The position numbers and the translations under genes are program-made. Of a DNA stretch of 64,000 nucleotides, positions 9,595 through 18,150 are shown in pieces. The stretch covers positions 186,001 to 250,000 of the forward strand of contig NZ_JHXH01000001.1 of assembly GCF_000621805.1 (NCBI RefSeq), read 5' to 3'. Numbering within the stretch: position 1 is the first letter of the stretch; each line of letters begins with the position of its first letter. The DNA comes from Ruminococcus sp. FC2018 (lineage in GTDB: Bacteria > Bacillota > Clostridia > Oscillospirales > Ruminococcaceae). The notes beneath the pieces are model-generated. The model was not told the origin of the DNA. It was given only the letters and a program-made list of their open reading frames with translations, and ran no database searches.

Positions 9595-11832
9595 ATGGCA
9601 AGAAAAAAAAGCAAGGAGACCGCTTTACCAAAGAAAAAAAGCGATGCTTATATCGACGGTGCAGGTCTTGTTGTTGAACAGAAGATAACCCAGACCCTTG
9701 AAACCAACTATATGCCGTATGCCATGAGCGTTATCGTTTCAAGAGCGTTCCCTGAAATAGACGGCTTCAAGCCCTCCCACAGAAAGCTTCTGTATACCAT
9801 GTATAAGATGAACCTTTTAAACGGAGGTCTTACAAAATCCGCCAATATCGTTGGTGCGACCATGCGTCTCAATCCACACGGTGATGCAACTATATACGAA
9901 ACTATGGTGCGCCTTTCAAGGGGCAATGAAGCCCTGCTGCACCCATATGTGCTCAGCAAGGGTAATTTCGGAAAACAGTATTCCAAAAACATGGCATATG
10001 CAGCATCACGTTATACCGAAGCAAAACTCGAGCCGATATGTGATGAGCTTTTCAAGGATATAGATAAGGATACGGTGGATTTTGTCCCCAATTACGACAA
10101 TACGACCACCGAGCCGTCTCTTTTCCCGGCGACTTTTCCAACCATACTTGTAAATGCAAACGCAGGTATCGCCGTTTCAATGGCAAGCCAGGTCTGCCCA
10201 TTTAATCTGGGTGAGGTATGCGAAACAACTATTGCGCTTATGAAGAACCCTGATTTCAATGCTCTTGAAACACTTAAAGGACCAGATTTCCCCGGCGGAG
10301 CAAATATGCTCTTTGACGAGGAGGAGCTTGACAAGATTTACCGCACAGGCAGAGGCTCGGTGAGACTGCGTGCAAAATACAATTATGACAAATCAGAAAA
10401 GTGTATCGAAATAACCGAGATACCCTATACCACAAATGTTGAGGCAATAATCGATAAGATAAGACAGCTTATAAAAGCCAACAAAATACGTGAGATATCC
10501 GGCATCAGAGATGAAACGGACATAAACGGACTGAAAATAGCTATTGACGTCAAAAAAGGCGTTGAGGTGGATAAGCTTATGCAGAAGCTTTATAAGCAGA
10601 CTCCGCTGGAGGACACTTTCAGCTGTAACTTCAATATCCTTGTCAAGGGCTATCCGAAAGTAATGGGAGTCTATGACATCATCAAAGAATGGGTCAGCTT
10701 CCGAATGGGCTGTGTAAAACGCAGGACTGCCTTTGATATGAAGAAAAAGCAGGATAAGCTGCACCTGCTCAAAGGTTTGGGGAAAATACTTCTTGACATC
10801 GATAAGGCGATTAAGATAGTTCGTGAAACAAAGGAAGAATCCGATGTTGTACCTAACCTTATGGTTGGCTTCGGAATTGACGAAATACAGGCTGAGTACG
10901 TGGCAGAGATAAAACTTCGCCACCTGAACAGAGAGTACATCTTAAAACGTACCGAGGAAACAAAGGCACTTGAAGAAGAGATAAGCCGCCTTGAGGAGCT
11001 GCTTGGCAGCGATAGAAAGATCAAGCAGGTCATCATCAAAGAGCTTGAAGAGGTAAAAAAGAAATATTCACAGCCCAGAAAGACCGGATGTTATTACGCC
11101 TCGGATGTGGTAGAGATTGACGTTGAAGAAGAGATACCCGACTATCCCTGCGAGATATTCCTTTCCGCAGAAGGCTACTTTAAAAAGTGTACCCCACAGT
11201 CTTTGCGTATGGCGAGCGAACAAAAGCTCAAAGAGGGCGACTTTATCTCCCAGCACGCCGAGACCGCAAACAAGAGCGAGCTTCTGTTTTTCTCCGACAA
11301 GTGCAGCGTGTATAAGGCAAAGCTCTCACAGTTCGCCGATACAAAGGCATCTGCAATGGGTGATTATATACCCGCCAAGCTTGCATTTGAAAAGGATGAA
11401 AATGTTGTCTTTGCAGTTAATACGACCGACTATTCTGGGTATATGATATTTGTCTTTGAAAACGGCAAGGTCGCCAAAGTTCCCCTTGATTCCTACGAGA
11501 CCAAAACAAACAGGAAAAAGCTTGCCAACGCCTATTCCGGCAAGGCAAAGCTTGTAAAGATGTTCTGGATAAAAGATAACGCCAATATCATGCTGCGCAC
11601 TACCAACGGCAGAGCTATGATATTTGATACATCTTTGCTGATGCCAAAAGCCTCAAGAGAGACTATCGGCGTGCAGGCTATGATTTGCAAGGCAAAATCC
11701 ACCGTGGAAAAAGCGTTTGTAATAACCGATGAAAAAGCTGCCGAGCTTTCAAAGTACCGCAGCAAGAATATCCCTGTGGCAGGCTCCTTTGCAAAGGATA
11801 TCGAGGACCCCGACCAGATGACACTTATATGA
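9595..11832 (+). CDS. Type IIA DNA topoisomerase, DNA-cleavage subunit (ParC/GyrA-like, divergent)
   Basis: This 745-residue subunit has a winged-helix/tower breakage domain with catalytic Tyr140 in AASRYTEAKL, preceded by Arg139. A long coiled coil lies around residues 440-500, followed by a C-terminal domain that may form blades. In the quinolone-binding helix LNPHGDATIYETMVR, Ala98 stands where gyrase has Ser83 and Glu102 where it has Asp87 (E. coli GyrA numbering). AAAGGA precedes ATG 9595. It pairs with the ATPase subunit just upstream and should cut and pass DNA for decatenation or relaxation. A terminator follows. Confidence 0.93.
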   Translation: MARKKSKETALPKKKSDAYIDGAGLVVEQKITQTLETNYMPYAMSVIVSRAFPEIDGFKPSHRKLLYTMYKMNLLNGGLTKSANIVGATMRLNPHGDATIYETMVRLSRGNEALLHPYVLSKGNFGKQYSKNMAYAASRYTEAKLEPICDELFKDIDKDTVDFVPNYDNTTTEPSLFPATFPTILVNANAGIAVSMASQVCPFNLGEVCETTIALMKNPDFNALETLKGPDFPGGANMLFDEEELDKIYRTGRGSVRLRAKYNYDKSEKCIEITEIPYTTNVEAIIDKIRQLIKANKIREISGIRDETDINGLKIAIDVKKGVEVDKLMQKLYKQTPLEDTFSCNFNILVKGYPKVMGVYDIIKEWVSFRMGCVKRRTAFDMKKKQDKLHLLKGLGKILLDIDKAIKIVRETKEESDVVPNLMVGFGIDEIQAEYVAEIKLRHLNREYILKRTEETKALEEEISRLEELLGSDRKIKQVIIKELEEVKKKYSQPRKTGCYYASDVVEIDVEEEIPDYPCEIFLSAEGYFKKCTPQSLRMASEQKLKEGDFISQHAETANKSELLFFSDKCSVYKAKLSQFADTKASAMGDYIPAKLAFEKDENVVFAVNTTDYSGYMIFVFENGKVAKVPLDSYETKTNRKKLANAYSGKAKLVKMFWIKDNANIMLRTTNGRAMIFDTSLLMPKASRETIGVQAMICKAKSTVEKAFVITDEKAAELSKYRSKNIPVAGSFAKDIEDPDQMTLI

Positions 11833-11839
11833 TTTTTGT

Positions 11840-11872
11840 GCAGACAGGCTGGTTTGCCTGCCTGCATTTTTA
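11840..11872 (+). terminator. Terminator of the topoisomerase operon
   Basis: GCAGACAGGC (11840-11849) pairs with GCCTGCCTGC (11856-11865) with one mismatch and is followed by a T-rich run. Confidence 0.85.
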
Positions 11873-11884
11873 TATTTGCCGTTG

Positions 11885-11913
11885 TTGACTTTGAAGGGAT
11901 TATGTGATATACT
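11885..11913 (+). promoter_or_regulatory. Promoter of the zinc-ribbon membrane protein gene
   Basis: TTGACT (11885-11890) and TATACT (11908-11913) have a 17-bp spacer. Confidence 0.85.
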
Positions 11914-11950
11914 GTCGTTAAGTTAAAAGACTTTCAGGGGAGGGGATATT

Positions 11951-12757
11951 TTGGATTGCCCAAAATGCGGTAAAAAAATCGGCGATAATGATAATGTCTG
12001 CTCAAACTGCGGCGTTGTTATAAAAGAGAATGTCGATAATACAAAGCTTTCCACTAAGCTTTTCGGAAAGAAAAATGTAAAAAAGAATCCGCTTGCCACA
12101 TCGAAACTGGGCAAGACCGAAAAGCTGCGCAGCAAGTTTGGTATGAAGCATCTGAAGATAATCCTTGTCGTAGCAGCTGTGCTGATTCTGATTGCTCTTA
12201 TTGTAACTCTCGTGGTCTCTATCTCAAGCGGCAAGGGAAGAAAGCTTGCGAGAAATACCGCCGAGTATCTTGGAAAAACAGTAGCGGTCGCAGAATCAAA
12301 GCTTGACGAACACTTTAAGGATAAATCTGCTTTTTCAGGTCTCAATAAAGCCCTGGAGTTTGACTATGTCCGGGAGAGCGAGGACTCTGTAAAGGTTGAC
12401 GGAATGACATATCCCGAATGGGCAGTGCTGGTAAAGGTGAATAAGCAGCAACAGATACAGAGTGTTAAGTATTGCGATTTCAAACTGCTTAAAAAAGACG
12501 TCAGGGGAGTAAAGTGCGATAAGTTTATTAACCTTGAAAGATTTGACGAGGGCGCAGATTACAGCAAGGTCAATGCCGAGATCGACATAGATCCTTATTC
12601 CATAAGCTATTCCGAAAAGTTTGTGACATACCGTTACAGGTACTGGTTTGAGAACGATTCCGGTGACCAGCAGCAGGTGGTGCTTGATGTTTCCTACGAC
12701 AGTGACAACCACTTCCTGTATTATTCCTCAAATATGGTTTATCCCGAAAATCTGTAA
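11951..12757 (+). CDS. Zinc-ribbon single-pass membrane protein of unknown function
   Basis: This 268-residue protein starts at TTG 11951 behind AGGGGAGGGG; no ATG precedes the zinc ribbon. Residues 3-20 form a ribbon with two CxxC knuckles (CPKCGK and CSNCGV). A basic cytoplasmic linker follows, then one membrane segment (about 73-96, LKIILVVAAVLILIALIVTL). The rest is an extracellular domain of about 170 residues rich in Lys, Asp and Tyr. I do not recognise the outer domain. The architecture of zinc ribbon, membrane segment and outer domain is common in Clostridia. It has its own promoter and terminator. Confidence 0.85.
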   Translation: MDCPKCGKKIGDNDNVCSNCGVVIKENVDNTKLSTKLFGKKNVKKNPLATSKLGKTEKLRSKFGMKHLKIILVVAAVLILIALIVTLVVSISSGKGRKLARNTAEYLGKTVAVAESKLDEHFKDKSAFSGLNKALEFDYVRESEDSVKVDGMTYPEWAVLVKVNKQQQIQSVKYCDFKLLKKDVRGVKCDKFINLERFDEGADYSKVNAEIDIDPYSISYSEKFVTYRYRYWFENDSGDQQQVVLDVSYDSDNHFLYYSSNMVYPENL

Positions 12758-12765
12758 AAAATATA

Positions 12766-12800
12766 AGAGCTGCTGCATATTTGTGCAACAGCTCTTTCTT
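12766..12800. terminator. Bidirectional terminator
   Basis: AGAGCTG (12766-12772) pairs with CAGCTCT (12789-12795), extended by TGCA/TGCA inside. It lies between converging genes. Confidence 0.8.
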
Positions 12801-12811
12801 TATGCCATGTA

Positions 12812-14239
12812 TCAGTCGTACAGCTCTTTTTTGATAAGCTGGCGACACTTTTCAATGTCAACATCCACAGTTGACTGACCGCCCTTGTGGGAACCGAATT
12901 CGTAGCTCCCGTCTGCCGGGATACGAAGCTCTTTAAGATCATAACCCATGTAGAAAGGAAGCTTGTATGCGTATGAGAAAAGCTGGGATTTATTCATGTT
13001 CGTGATAAGGTCGTTGGTGGCAGCCTTTGCAAAACCGAACTTTGTGAAGATGCCTGAATCCTTTGTTTTCTTTATTACGTTCATCATTACGGTCCGCTGG
13101 CGCTGCGTCCTTTCAAAATCTGCATTTCCAACGTATCTTAACCTTGAATATGCAAGAGCCTGATTCCCGTTGACAGTCTGCTTGCCTCCTCCGCTTAGCA
13201 AATCCTTGTTGGTATCCTTTTTTAATACTTTGTTCTGCTCTTTGATATTGTCGTTCATTACCTTTGCTTCCTCATCGCTGATGTCAAGTTCAATGCCTCC
13301 TATGGCATCAATGATCTGGATAAAAGACTCAAAGTCGAAATAAACATAATCGTCTATATCAATTCCAAAATTGTACTTTATTGTGTCCATAAGCAGCTCA
13401 GCACCGCCGAAAACAAATGCAGAGTTAAGCTTGTTGCGGTACAGACCGTCCGGCTCCTCGTCGTCATACATCTTTGTTCCGTCGTTGGCATATCCCACAA
13501 GGGGCAGATACATATCCCTCATAAGAGATACTATGGTCATCTGCTTTTTCTTTGTGTTTATGGAAAGCACTATCATGGAGTCTGTCCGTCCCAGATCCTC
13601 CATGTTCCTTGTGTCGGAGCCGATAATAAGAATGTTTTTCACATCGTCGCTTTTCATCGTTGCTGATATGGAGTCATCTCTTTTTTTTGTTTCCACAACA
13701 TTTACCTTTCCCACAAGGTATAAAGCCAGCAGATTGTATACGGCAAATCCCAGGAATACAAGCGCAAACACTGTTATAAGTATTCTTTTAAGTATGCTTT
13801 TCTTTTTTTTGCCCTCCAAGTTTTTGCTTCCTCCTTGTAACTGCTCAGCTTTTGCAGGCTGCCTGTTTACCTGTTTAGCAGGTTCTTCCCGCATTTTCAA
13901 ATCTCTGTTATCTCTGCTTTTGACGGTCCTGCCGTGGGTCATACGGGACTTTCCGTCGGCTCCGTGCCTGCGTTGCCTTGCAGGACTGTTGCTTTGCGCT
14001 CTGGCAGAATTGCTGCCCTTGCGGTTTGTTGCAGGGGAGTTTCTGCGCTGCTGAGGAAACTGTGGGTAAGAAGGCTGCCCGCCTGTGTGATAGCGGTCAT
14101 ACTGCTGAAATTCAAAGTCAACATAGCTGTCAAAATAATCTGTACCGTCCATTTTGCTGTATTCTTTCAGCTGTCGGTAATATTGTTCATCCGGTGAAGA
14201 ACTGCCTCCGCCATGGAAAGGCGTTTGCCTGTTGTCCAT
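12812..14239 (-). CDS. LytR-CpsA-Psr (LCP) family cell-wall glycopolymer transferase
   Basis: This 475-residue protein has a long basic, Gln/Arg/Ser-rich cytoplasmic N-terminus (about 1-148), one membrane helix (about 150-175) and an outer LCP domain. Conserved LCP residues are visible: ILIIGSDTR (Asp209, Arg211), GRTDSM (Arg218, Asp220), SLMRDMYLPL (Arg241, Asp242) and FERTQRQR near the end. LCP enzymes attach teichoic acid- or capsule-like polymers to peptidoglycan on the outer face. The ATG is behind AAAGGAGA. It is divergent from a PASTA pseudokinase gene, which hints at linked roles in the envelope (inference). The cytoplasmic tail is unusually long. Confidence 0.93.
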   Translation of the reverse strand: MDNRQTPFHGGGSSSPDEQYYRQLKEYSKMDGTDYFDSYVDFEFQQYDRYHTGGQPSYPQFPQQRRNSPATNRKGSNSARAQSNSPARQRRHGADGKSRMTHGRTVKSRDNRDLKMREEPAKQVNRQPAKAEQLQGGSKNLEGKKKKSILKRILITVFALVFLGFAVYNLLALYLVGKVNVVETKKRDDSISATMKSDDVKNILIIGSDTRNMEDLGRTDSMIVLSINTKKKQMTIVSLMRDMYLPLVGYANDGTKMYDDEEPDGLYRNKLNSAFVFGGAELLMDTIKYNFGIDIDDYVYFDFESFIQIIDAIGGIELDISDEEAKVMNDNIKEQNKVLKKDTNKDLLSGGGKQTVNGNQALAYSRLRYVGNADFERTQRQRTVMMNVIKKTKDSGIFTKFGFAKAATNDLITNMNKSQLFSYAYKLPFYMGYDLKELRIPADGSYEFGSHKGGQSTVDVDIEKCRQLIKKELYD

Positions 14240-14285
14240 GTTTTATCTCCTTTTTATGTCTTTTTCGTTTTGTATCTACCGGATA

Positions 14286-14314
14286 ATTATATACTACAGC
14301 AGAACATTTGTCAA
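14286..14314 (-). promoter_or_regulatory. Promoter of the LCP gene
   Basis: On the minus strand TTGACA (14314-14309) and TATAAT (14291-14286) have a 17-bp spacer: full consensus. Confidence 0.9.
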
Positions 14315-14479
14315 ATGATTTCACCATTTTTTCACATAGGCTTGCAGCAATATAAAAAAATGAAGAGGATTATATCTAACATTTGTGAAGATTGTCCATA
14401 TCTGTGTTGAATGTGTGCTGTCAGATATTACAGAATTAAAACAAATTGTTTCATAATATCAACATTTTGTGGTTATAAC

Positions 14480-14508
14480 TTGACTTGCTGACAAATATTT
14501 GTTATGAT
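14480..14508 (+). promoter_or_regulatory. Promoter of the PASTA pseudokinase gene
   Basis: TTGACT (14480-14485) and TATGAT (14503-14508) have a 17-bp spacer. Confidence 0.85.
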
Positions 14509-14542
14509 AAGATGATAATTTATGTAGATAAGGAGGTTCGGT

Positions 14543-16399
14543 ATGGATCCACGTAATGAGCTTTGTATGGGTTGTATGAACGAGTTGGATTCAAACGGAC
14601 AGTGTCAGTATTGCAGTTATACTGAAAATATTCCGCACCTGCAGGCATATCTTGCACCCAAAACAGTGCTTGACAATAGATATATCATAGGTAAAATGCT
14701 TTCCTATAACGGTGAGGGCGCTTCCTATATCTGTTACGATATGGTGAGCAAATGCAAATGTGTCTGTCGTGAATATATGCCCGATACCCTTTGTGAAAGG
14801 GACAGCGAGACCCAGGATCTTATTGTTAACAAAGACTGTCTTGCAAAATATAAGACCTTTATGTCCGAATTTGCTGATGTGAACAGGTCGCTTTCAAAAA
14901 TGAGAAATCTTCATCACATCGCTACAGCAAGGGATATGTTCAATGCAAACAATACGACATATGTTATTCTGGAGTATGTTGAGGGTGTCTCGCTGAAGAA
15001 GTTTCTTCAGTCCAATACAGGGTTTTTGTCCTGGGAACAGGTCAAAAAGCTGTTTGTACCTTTGTTTACCACCCTTAGCATCATACATAATGCAGGTATA
15101 ATTCATAGGGGAATATCGCCCGAGAATATTATTGTCACAACCGACGGCGAACTGAAGCTTACAGGCTTTTGTATAAGCTCCATAAGAACGTCCAACACAG
15201 GTCTTATCCCCGAGTTCTATTCCGGATATACCGCTCCGGAGCAGTATTCGTCCCTTGAATGGCAGGGCACCTGGACAGACGTTTATGCTATTGCGGCGGT
15301 AATTTATAGGATACTTACCGGCTGTATGCCTCTTGATGCACAGACAAGAACGAAAAATGATACCCTCGTTGAGGCTGCAAGGATAAATCCTCGTATTTCT
15401 CCCCACATCTCAAGAGTTATAGCCAAGGCTATGGCTGTAAGAGGTGCGGAAAGAATACAGACTGTTACCGAGTTTGTCTCTGCGCTCTTTGAACCACGCT
15501 CAAGACAGCGCATTGAAATGGAGAAGGGCTCTACACAGACTATACCCATTTATCATCCGCCACGCAATCGCCGTGAGCCGCAGCGTGAAAGACCTGTACC
15601 TCAAAGGCAGGAAAGACCGGTCAAGAAAAAGAATAACACAGCCCTTATCGTTGGCTGGGTCGTTATCGCACTGGTGCTGGGACTTTGTATCTTCCTGTTG
15701 TATCTGCTTTTCTCCGGACCTTCAAAGAATGATGATTCATCTTCGTCTGTTGTTATTGTGGACTATACTCCCGAAAGCAGCCAGAGCGAATCTTCAAAGC
15801 CGGATGATTCATCTTCACAGTCTGACAGCAGCGAGGAAGGTCTTGGCGAGGGCGCAATAATGCCTAATATGGTGGGCGTAAGGATAGACGTTGTAAAACA
15901 GCAGATCGCTAATAACTTTGATCTGAAAATAGACTATTTCTTCTCCGATGAAGATGAGCGCAATATAGTTTATGAACAGAGTATCCCCGAGGGTACAAGC
16001 TATGACCCGGCAAAGAAGAATGTGCTTGTGCTTAAGGTGTGCTCCGGACCTGAAAATGTTAAAGTCCCCAATTATTACGGAGTTGACCAGAAGTCTTATC
16101 TCGACCAGCTTAACGAGCTGAATATAAAGTATAAGGTGTCTGAGGTCTACGGAAGCCAGAAGGCAGGATCTATTCTGGGAACAAGCGTAGTTCCCGGTAA
16201 TAAGATCAATGTCAAGAAGGGCGATGTGCTTGTGGTTTACGTCTCTGACGGAAAGAATACTACAGTTGCTACCACTACCAAGGAATCTGATACCGAGGTG
16301 GTTACAAAGCAGACTAAAGCCACCCAGGCGCAGACTAAGCCTGCCCAGCCGACCCAGGCTCAGACTCAGGCTCAGCCCCAGAATAATCAGCAGCAGTAG
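14543..16399 (+). CDS. Membrane PASTA protein with a zinc ribbon and a degenerate Ser/Thr kinase domain (probable pseudokinase)
   Basis: This 618-residue protein has, in order, an N-terminal zinc ribbon (Cys8, Cys11, Cys21, Cys24), a protein-kinase fold (about 45-315), a basic Pro/Arg linker, a membrane helix (about 365-391) and a Ser/Asp-rich stalk. Two PASTA repeats (about 439-507 and 508-575) and a Thr/Gln-rich tail complete it. The fold is intact (HNAGIIHRG, APEQY, WTDVYAI), but three catalytic positions are changed. The ATP-binding Lys is Arg76 (VCREYMP), HRD is HRG (Gly190), and DFG is GFC (208-210). Asn195 is kept. It is likely a pseudokinase that senses muropeptides through PASTA; PrkC-like signalling by phosphorylation is unlikely. 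AAGGAGG precedes ATG 14543. Confidence 0.9.
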   Translation: MDPRNELCMGCMNELDSNGQCQYCSYTENIPHLQAYLAPKTVLDNRYIIGKMLSYNGEGASYICYDMVSKCKCVCREYMPDTLCERDSETQDLIVNKDCLAKYKTFMSEFADVNRSLSKMRNLHHIATARDMFNANNTTYVILEYVEGVSLKKFLQSNTGFLSWEQVKKLFVPLFTTLSIIHNAGIIHRGISPENIIVTTDGELKLTGFCISSIRTSNTGLIPEFYSGYTAPEQYSSLEWQGTWTDVYAIAAVIYRILTGCMPLDAQTRTKNDTLVEAARINPRISPHISRVIAKAMAVRGAERIQTVTEFVSALFEPRSRQRIEMEKGSTQTIPIYHPPRNRREPQRERPVPQRQERPVKKKNNTALIVGWVVIALVLGLCIFLLYLLFSGPSKNDDSSSSVVIVDYTPESSQSESSKPDDSSSQSDSSEEGLGEGAIMPNMVGVRIDVVKQQIANNFDLKIDYFFSDEDERNIVYEQSIPEGTSYDPAKKNVLVLKVCSGPENVKVPNYYGVDQKSYLDQLNELNIKYKVSEVYGSQKAGSILGTSVVPGNKINVKKGDVLVVYVSDGKNTTVATTTKESDTEVVTKQTKATQAQTKPAQPTQAQTQAQPQNNQQQ

Positions 16400-16454
16400 T
16401 TTCCCCGGGTTTTAAACCTCGCACATCCTGCTGATAAAATAGTTCAAATTAGTG

Positions 16455-16482
16455 CAAAGCCCTTGACAATCCAGGGGCTTTG
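16455..16482 (+). terminator. Terminator-like hairpin carrying the pfkA -35 box in its loop
   Basis: CAAAGCCC (16455-16462) pairs with GGGCTTTG (16475-16482). The 12-nt loop begins with TTGACA, which is the -35 box of the next promoter. The downstream T-tract is weak. Confidence 0.7.
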
Positions 16483-16491
16483 TGTTATTAT
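16463..16491 (+). promoter_or_regulatory. Promoter of pfkA
   Basis: TTGACA (16463-16468) and TATTAT (16486-16491) have a 17-bp spacer. Confidence 0.85.
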
Positions 16492-16539
16492 TATCTGGGT
16501 AATAATGGGCTTTTTCTTATAATAAAGGAGGATAAATAT

Positions 16540-17496
16540 ATGAAAATCGGAATACTTACAAGTGGTGGAGACGCACCTGGCATGAACTCTGTTGTCAGAG
16601 CTGTCTGCCGCTCGGCACTTAACAAGGGCATGGAAGTTGTAGGAATAATGAGAGGTTATAACGGACTGCTCAACGGCGATGTTATCAATATGGACGCCAT
16701 GACAGTATCCGGTATCATACAAAGAGGCGGTACTTGTCTTTATACAGCAAGATGTAACGAGTTCAGAAATATCGAAGGCGTAAAAAAGGCAAAGGAAAAC
16801 TGCGTAAAAATGGGACTTGACGGAATAGTTGTCGTAGGCGGCGACGGATCTTTCAGAGGTGCTGCCGACCTTTCCGCACAAGGCATTCCATGTATCGGTA
16901 TCCCGGGAACGATTGATAACGATATTTCCTGCACCGATTATACCATCGGTTATGATACTGCAATGAATACCTGCGTTCAGATGATAGATAAGATCTGCGA
17001 CACAGCCGCTTCCCACGACAGATGCTCTGTTGTTGAGGTAATGGGCAGAAAAGCAGGCTATATCGCTATCAACGTTGCTGTTGCAGTTGGTGCTGTTGCT
17101 TGTATCACCCTTGAGAAGGAATATGACCTTGACGAGATCGCAAAGAAGATGATCGAGTCTAAGGCTCACGGCAAAACCCACTTTATTATCGTTGTTTCCG
17201 AGGGCGTGGGTAAAACCGAGTATATCACAAAGACGATTCAGGATCTTACCGGCGTTGAGTCCAGAGCTACAGTTCTTGGGCACGTTCAAAGAGGCGGTGC
17301 TCCTACGCTCCGTGACAGAGTTGCTGCTACAAAGCTTGGCTATTACGCTGTTGAGCTGCTTGAAAAGGGCGTTGGCAACAGAGTATGCGGCTTTAAGCAG
17401 GGCGAGGTATATGATGTAGACATCATGGAGGCTCTCAGCATGAAGAAACCTTTTGAGGACGAGCTTTACGACATCCTTTATAAGACAGCGTTCTGA
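16540..17496 (+). CDS. pfkA: ATP-dependent 6-phosphofructokinase
   Basis: This 318-residue glycolytic enzyme makes fructose 1,6-bisphosphate from fructose 6-phosphate and ATP. It has ILTSGGDAPGMN at the N-terminus, GGDGS (the Gly that marks ATP rather than pyrophosphate use), PGTIDND with the catalytic Asp, MGRKAGYIA and HVQRGGAP. The length matches bacterial PfkA. ATG 16540 follows AAAGGAGG. A longer in-frame reading begins at 16480, inside the promoter, and is not used. The GNAT gene starts 4 bp after its stop. Confidence 0.97.
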   Translation: MKIGILTSGGDAPGMNSVVRAVCRSALNKGMEVVGIMRGYNGLLNGDVINMDAMTVSGIIQRGGTCLYTARCNEFRNIEGVKKAKENCVKMGLDGIVVVGGDGSFRGAADLSAQGIPCIGIPGTIDNDISCTDYTIGYDTAMNTCVQMIDKICDTAASHDRCSVVEVMGRKAGYIAINVAVAVGAVACITLEKEYDLDEIAKKMIESKAHGKTHFIIVVSEGVGKTEYITKTIQDLTGVESRATVLGHVQRGGAPTLRDRVAATKLGYYAVELLEKGVGNRVCGFKQGEVYDVDIMEALSMKKPFEDELYDILYKTAF

Positions 17497-17500
17497 TCGT

Positions 17501-18010
17501 ATGAGACTCAGACCGTATGTCCACAGTCATGACTTTGATGTTATCAGTGCCTGGATCAGTGACGAAAGAACCAATGCGCTGTGGTCTGCCGACCGTATAA
17601 GCTTTCCCCTTGAAAAAGAGAGCTTCGGCAGATTTCTTGAGCAGCAGTTTGAACGCAGCGGCGATTGTCCCTTTGTTGCAGCACAGGACGATGGCAGGGT
17701 AGTGGGCTTTATCTGCTGTTCAGTGAACTGTGAGTCAGATGAGGCAATGCTGAAATTTGTGGTCGTTGACCCTGTCCAGCGTGGAAAAGGTTATGGAAAA
17801 GATATGGTAAGGCTTGCCGCAAAGTATGCTTTTGAAATTGCAGGTGCTTTGCTTGTGCACCTTAACGTGTTTACGGTCAATTCCGCAGCTCGCAGGTGTT
17901 ATGAAAGCGTTGGCTTCGTTCATAGGAACACCGCTCCCGATGCCTTTACGTTTAAGGGTGAGTCCTGGGGAAGATGTAATATGATCCTGACCCACGAGCG
18001 TGTAAAATGA
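17501..18010 (+). CDS. GNAT-family N-acetyltransferase
   Basis: This 169-residue acetyltransferase resembles RimJ/RimL. It has an N-terminal MRLRPYVHSHDFDVI strand-helix, the acetyl-CoA loop VVDPVQRGKGYGKDMV (R/Q-x-x-G-x-G/A form) and the C-terminal NSAARRCYESVGF. The acceptor is unknown. It starts 4 bp after pfkA stops with no clear ribosome binding site, so translation is probably coupled to pfkA. An in-frame ATG at 17453 inside pfkA would add 16 unconserved residues. A strong terminator follows. Confidence 0.88.
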   Translation: MRLRPYVHSHDFDVISAWISDERTNALWSADRISFPLEKESFGRFLEQQFERSGDCPFVAAQDDGRVVGFICCSVNCESDEAMLKFVVVDPVQRGKGYGKDMVRLAAKYAFEIAGALLVHLNVFTVNSAARRCYESVGFVHRNTAPDAFTFKGESWGRCNMILTHERVK

Positions 18011-18032
18011 TCCCATAAGTAAAATAGTTGTC

Positions 18033-18068
18033 AAAGCTGTCATGCTAACGTTGCGTGGCAGCTTTTTT
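18033..18068 (+). terminator. Terminator of the pfkA-GNAT operon
   Basis: A 13-bp stem (AAAGCTGTCATGC with GCGTGGCAGCTTT, two G-U pairs) at 18033-18065 is followed by TTT. Confidence 0.9.
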
Positions 18069-18088
18069 GTAATGTTTTTATTTGGTAC

Positions 18089-18117
18089 TTGAAAAATTCT
18101 GACTTTTGGTGTATAAT
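18089..18117 (+). promoter_or_regulatory. Promoter of proC
   Basis: TTGAAA (18089-18094) and TATAAT (18112-18117) have a 17-bp spacer. Confidence 0.85.
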
Positions 18118-18150
18118 TATTTTTGTATTTGAAAAAAGGAGTTGATATCA

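Larger units (their letters stand above)
14240..14542. promoter_or_regulatory. Divergent intergenic region between the LCP and pseudokinase genes
   Basis: This 303-bp AT-rich spacer holds two outward-facing near-consensus promoters, listed separately. I see no gene or terminator in the roughly 165 bp between them (14315-14479). Confidence 0.7.
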
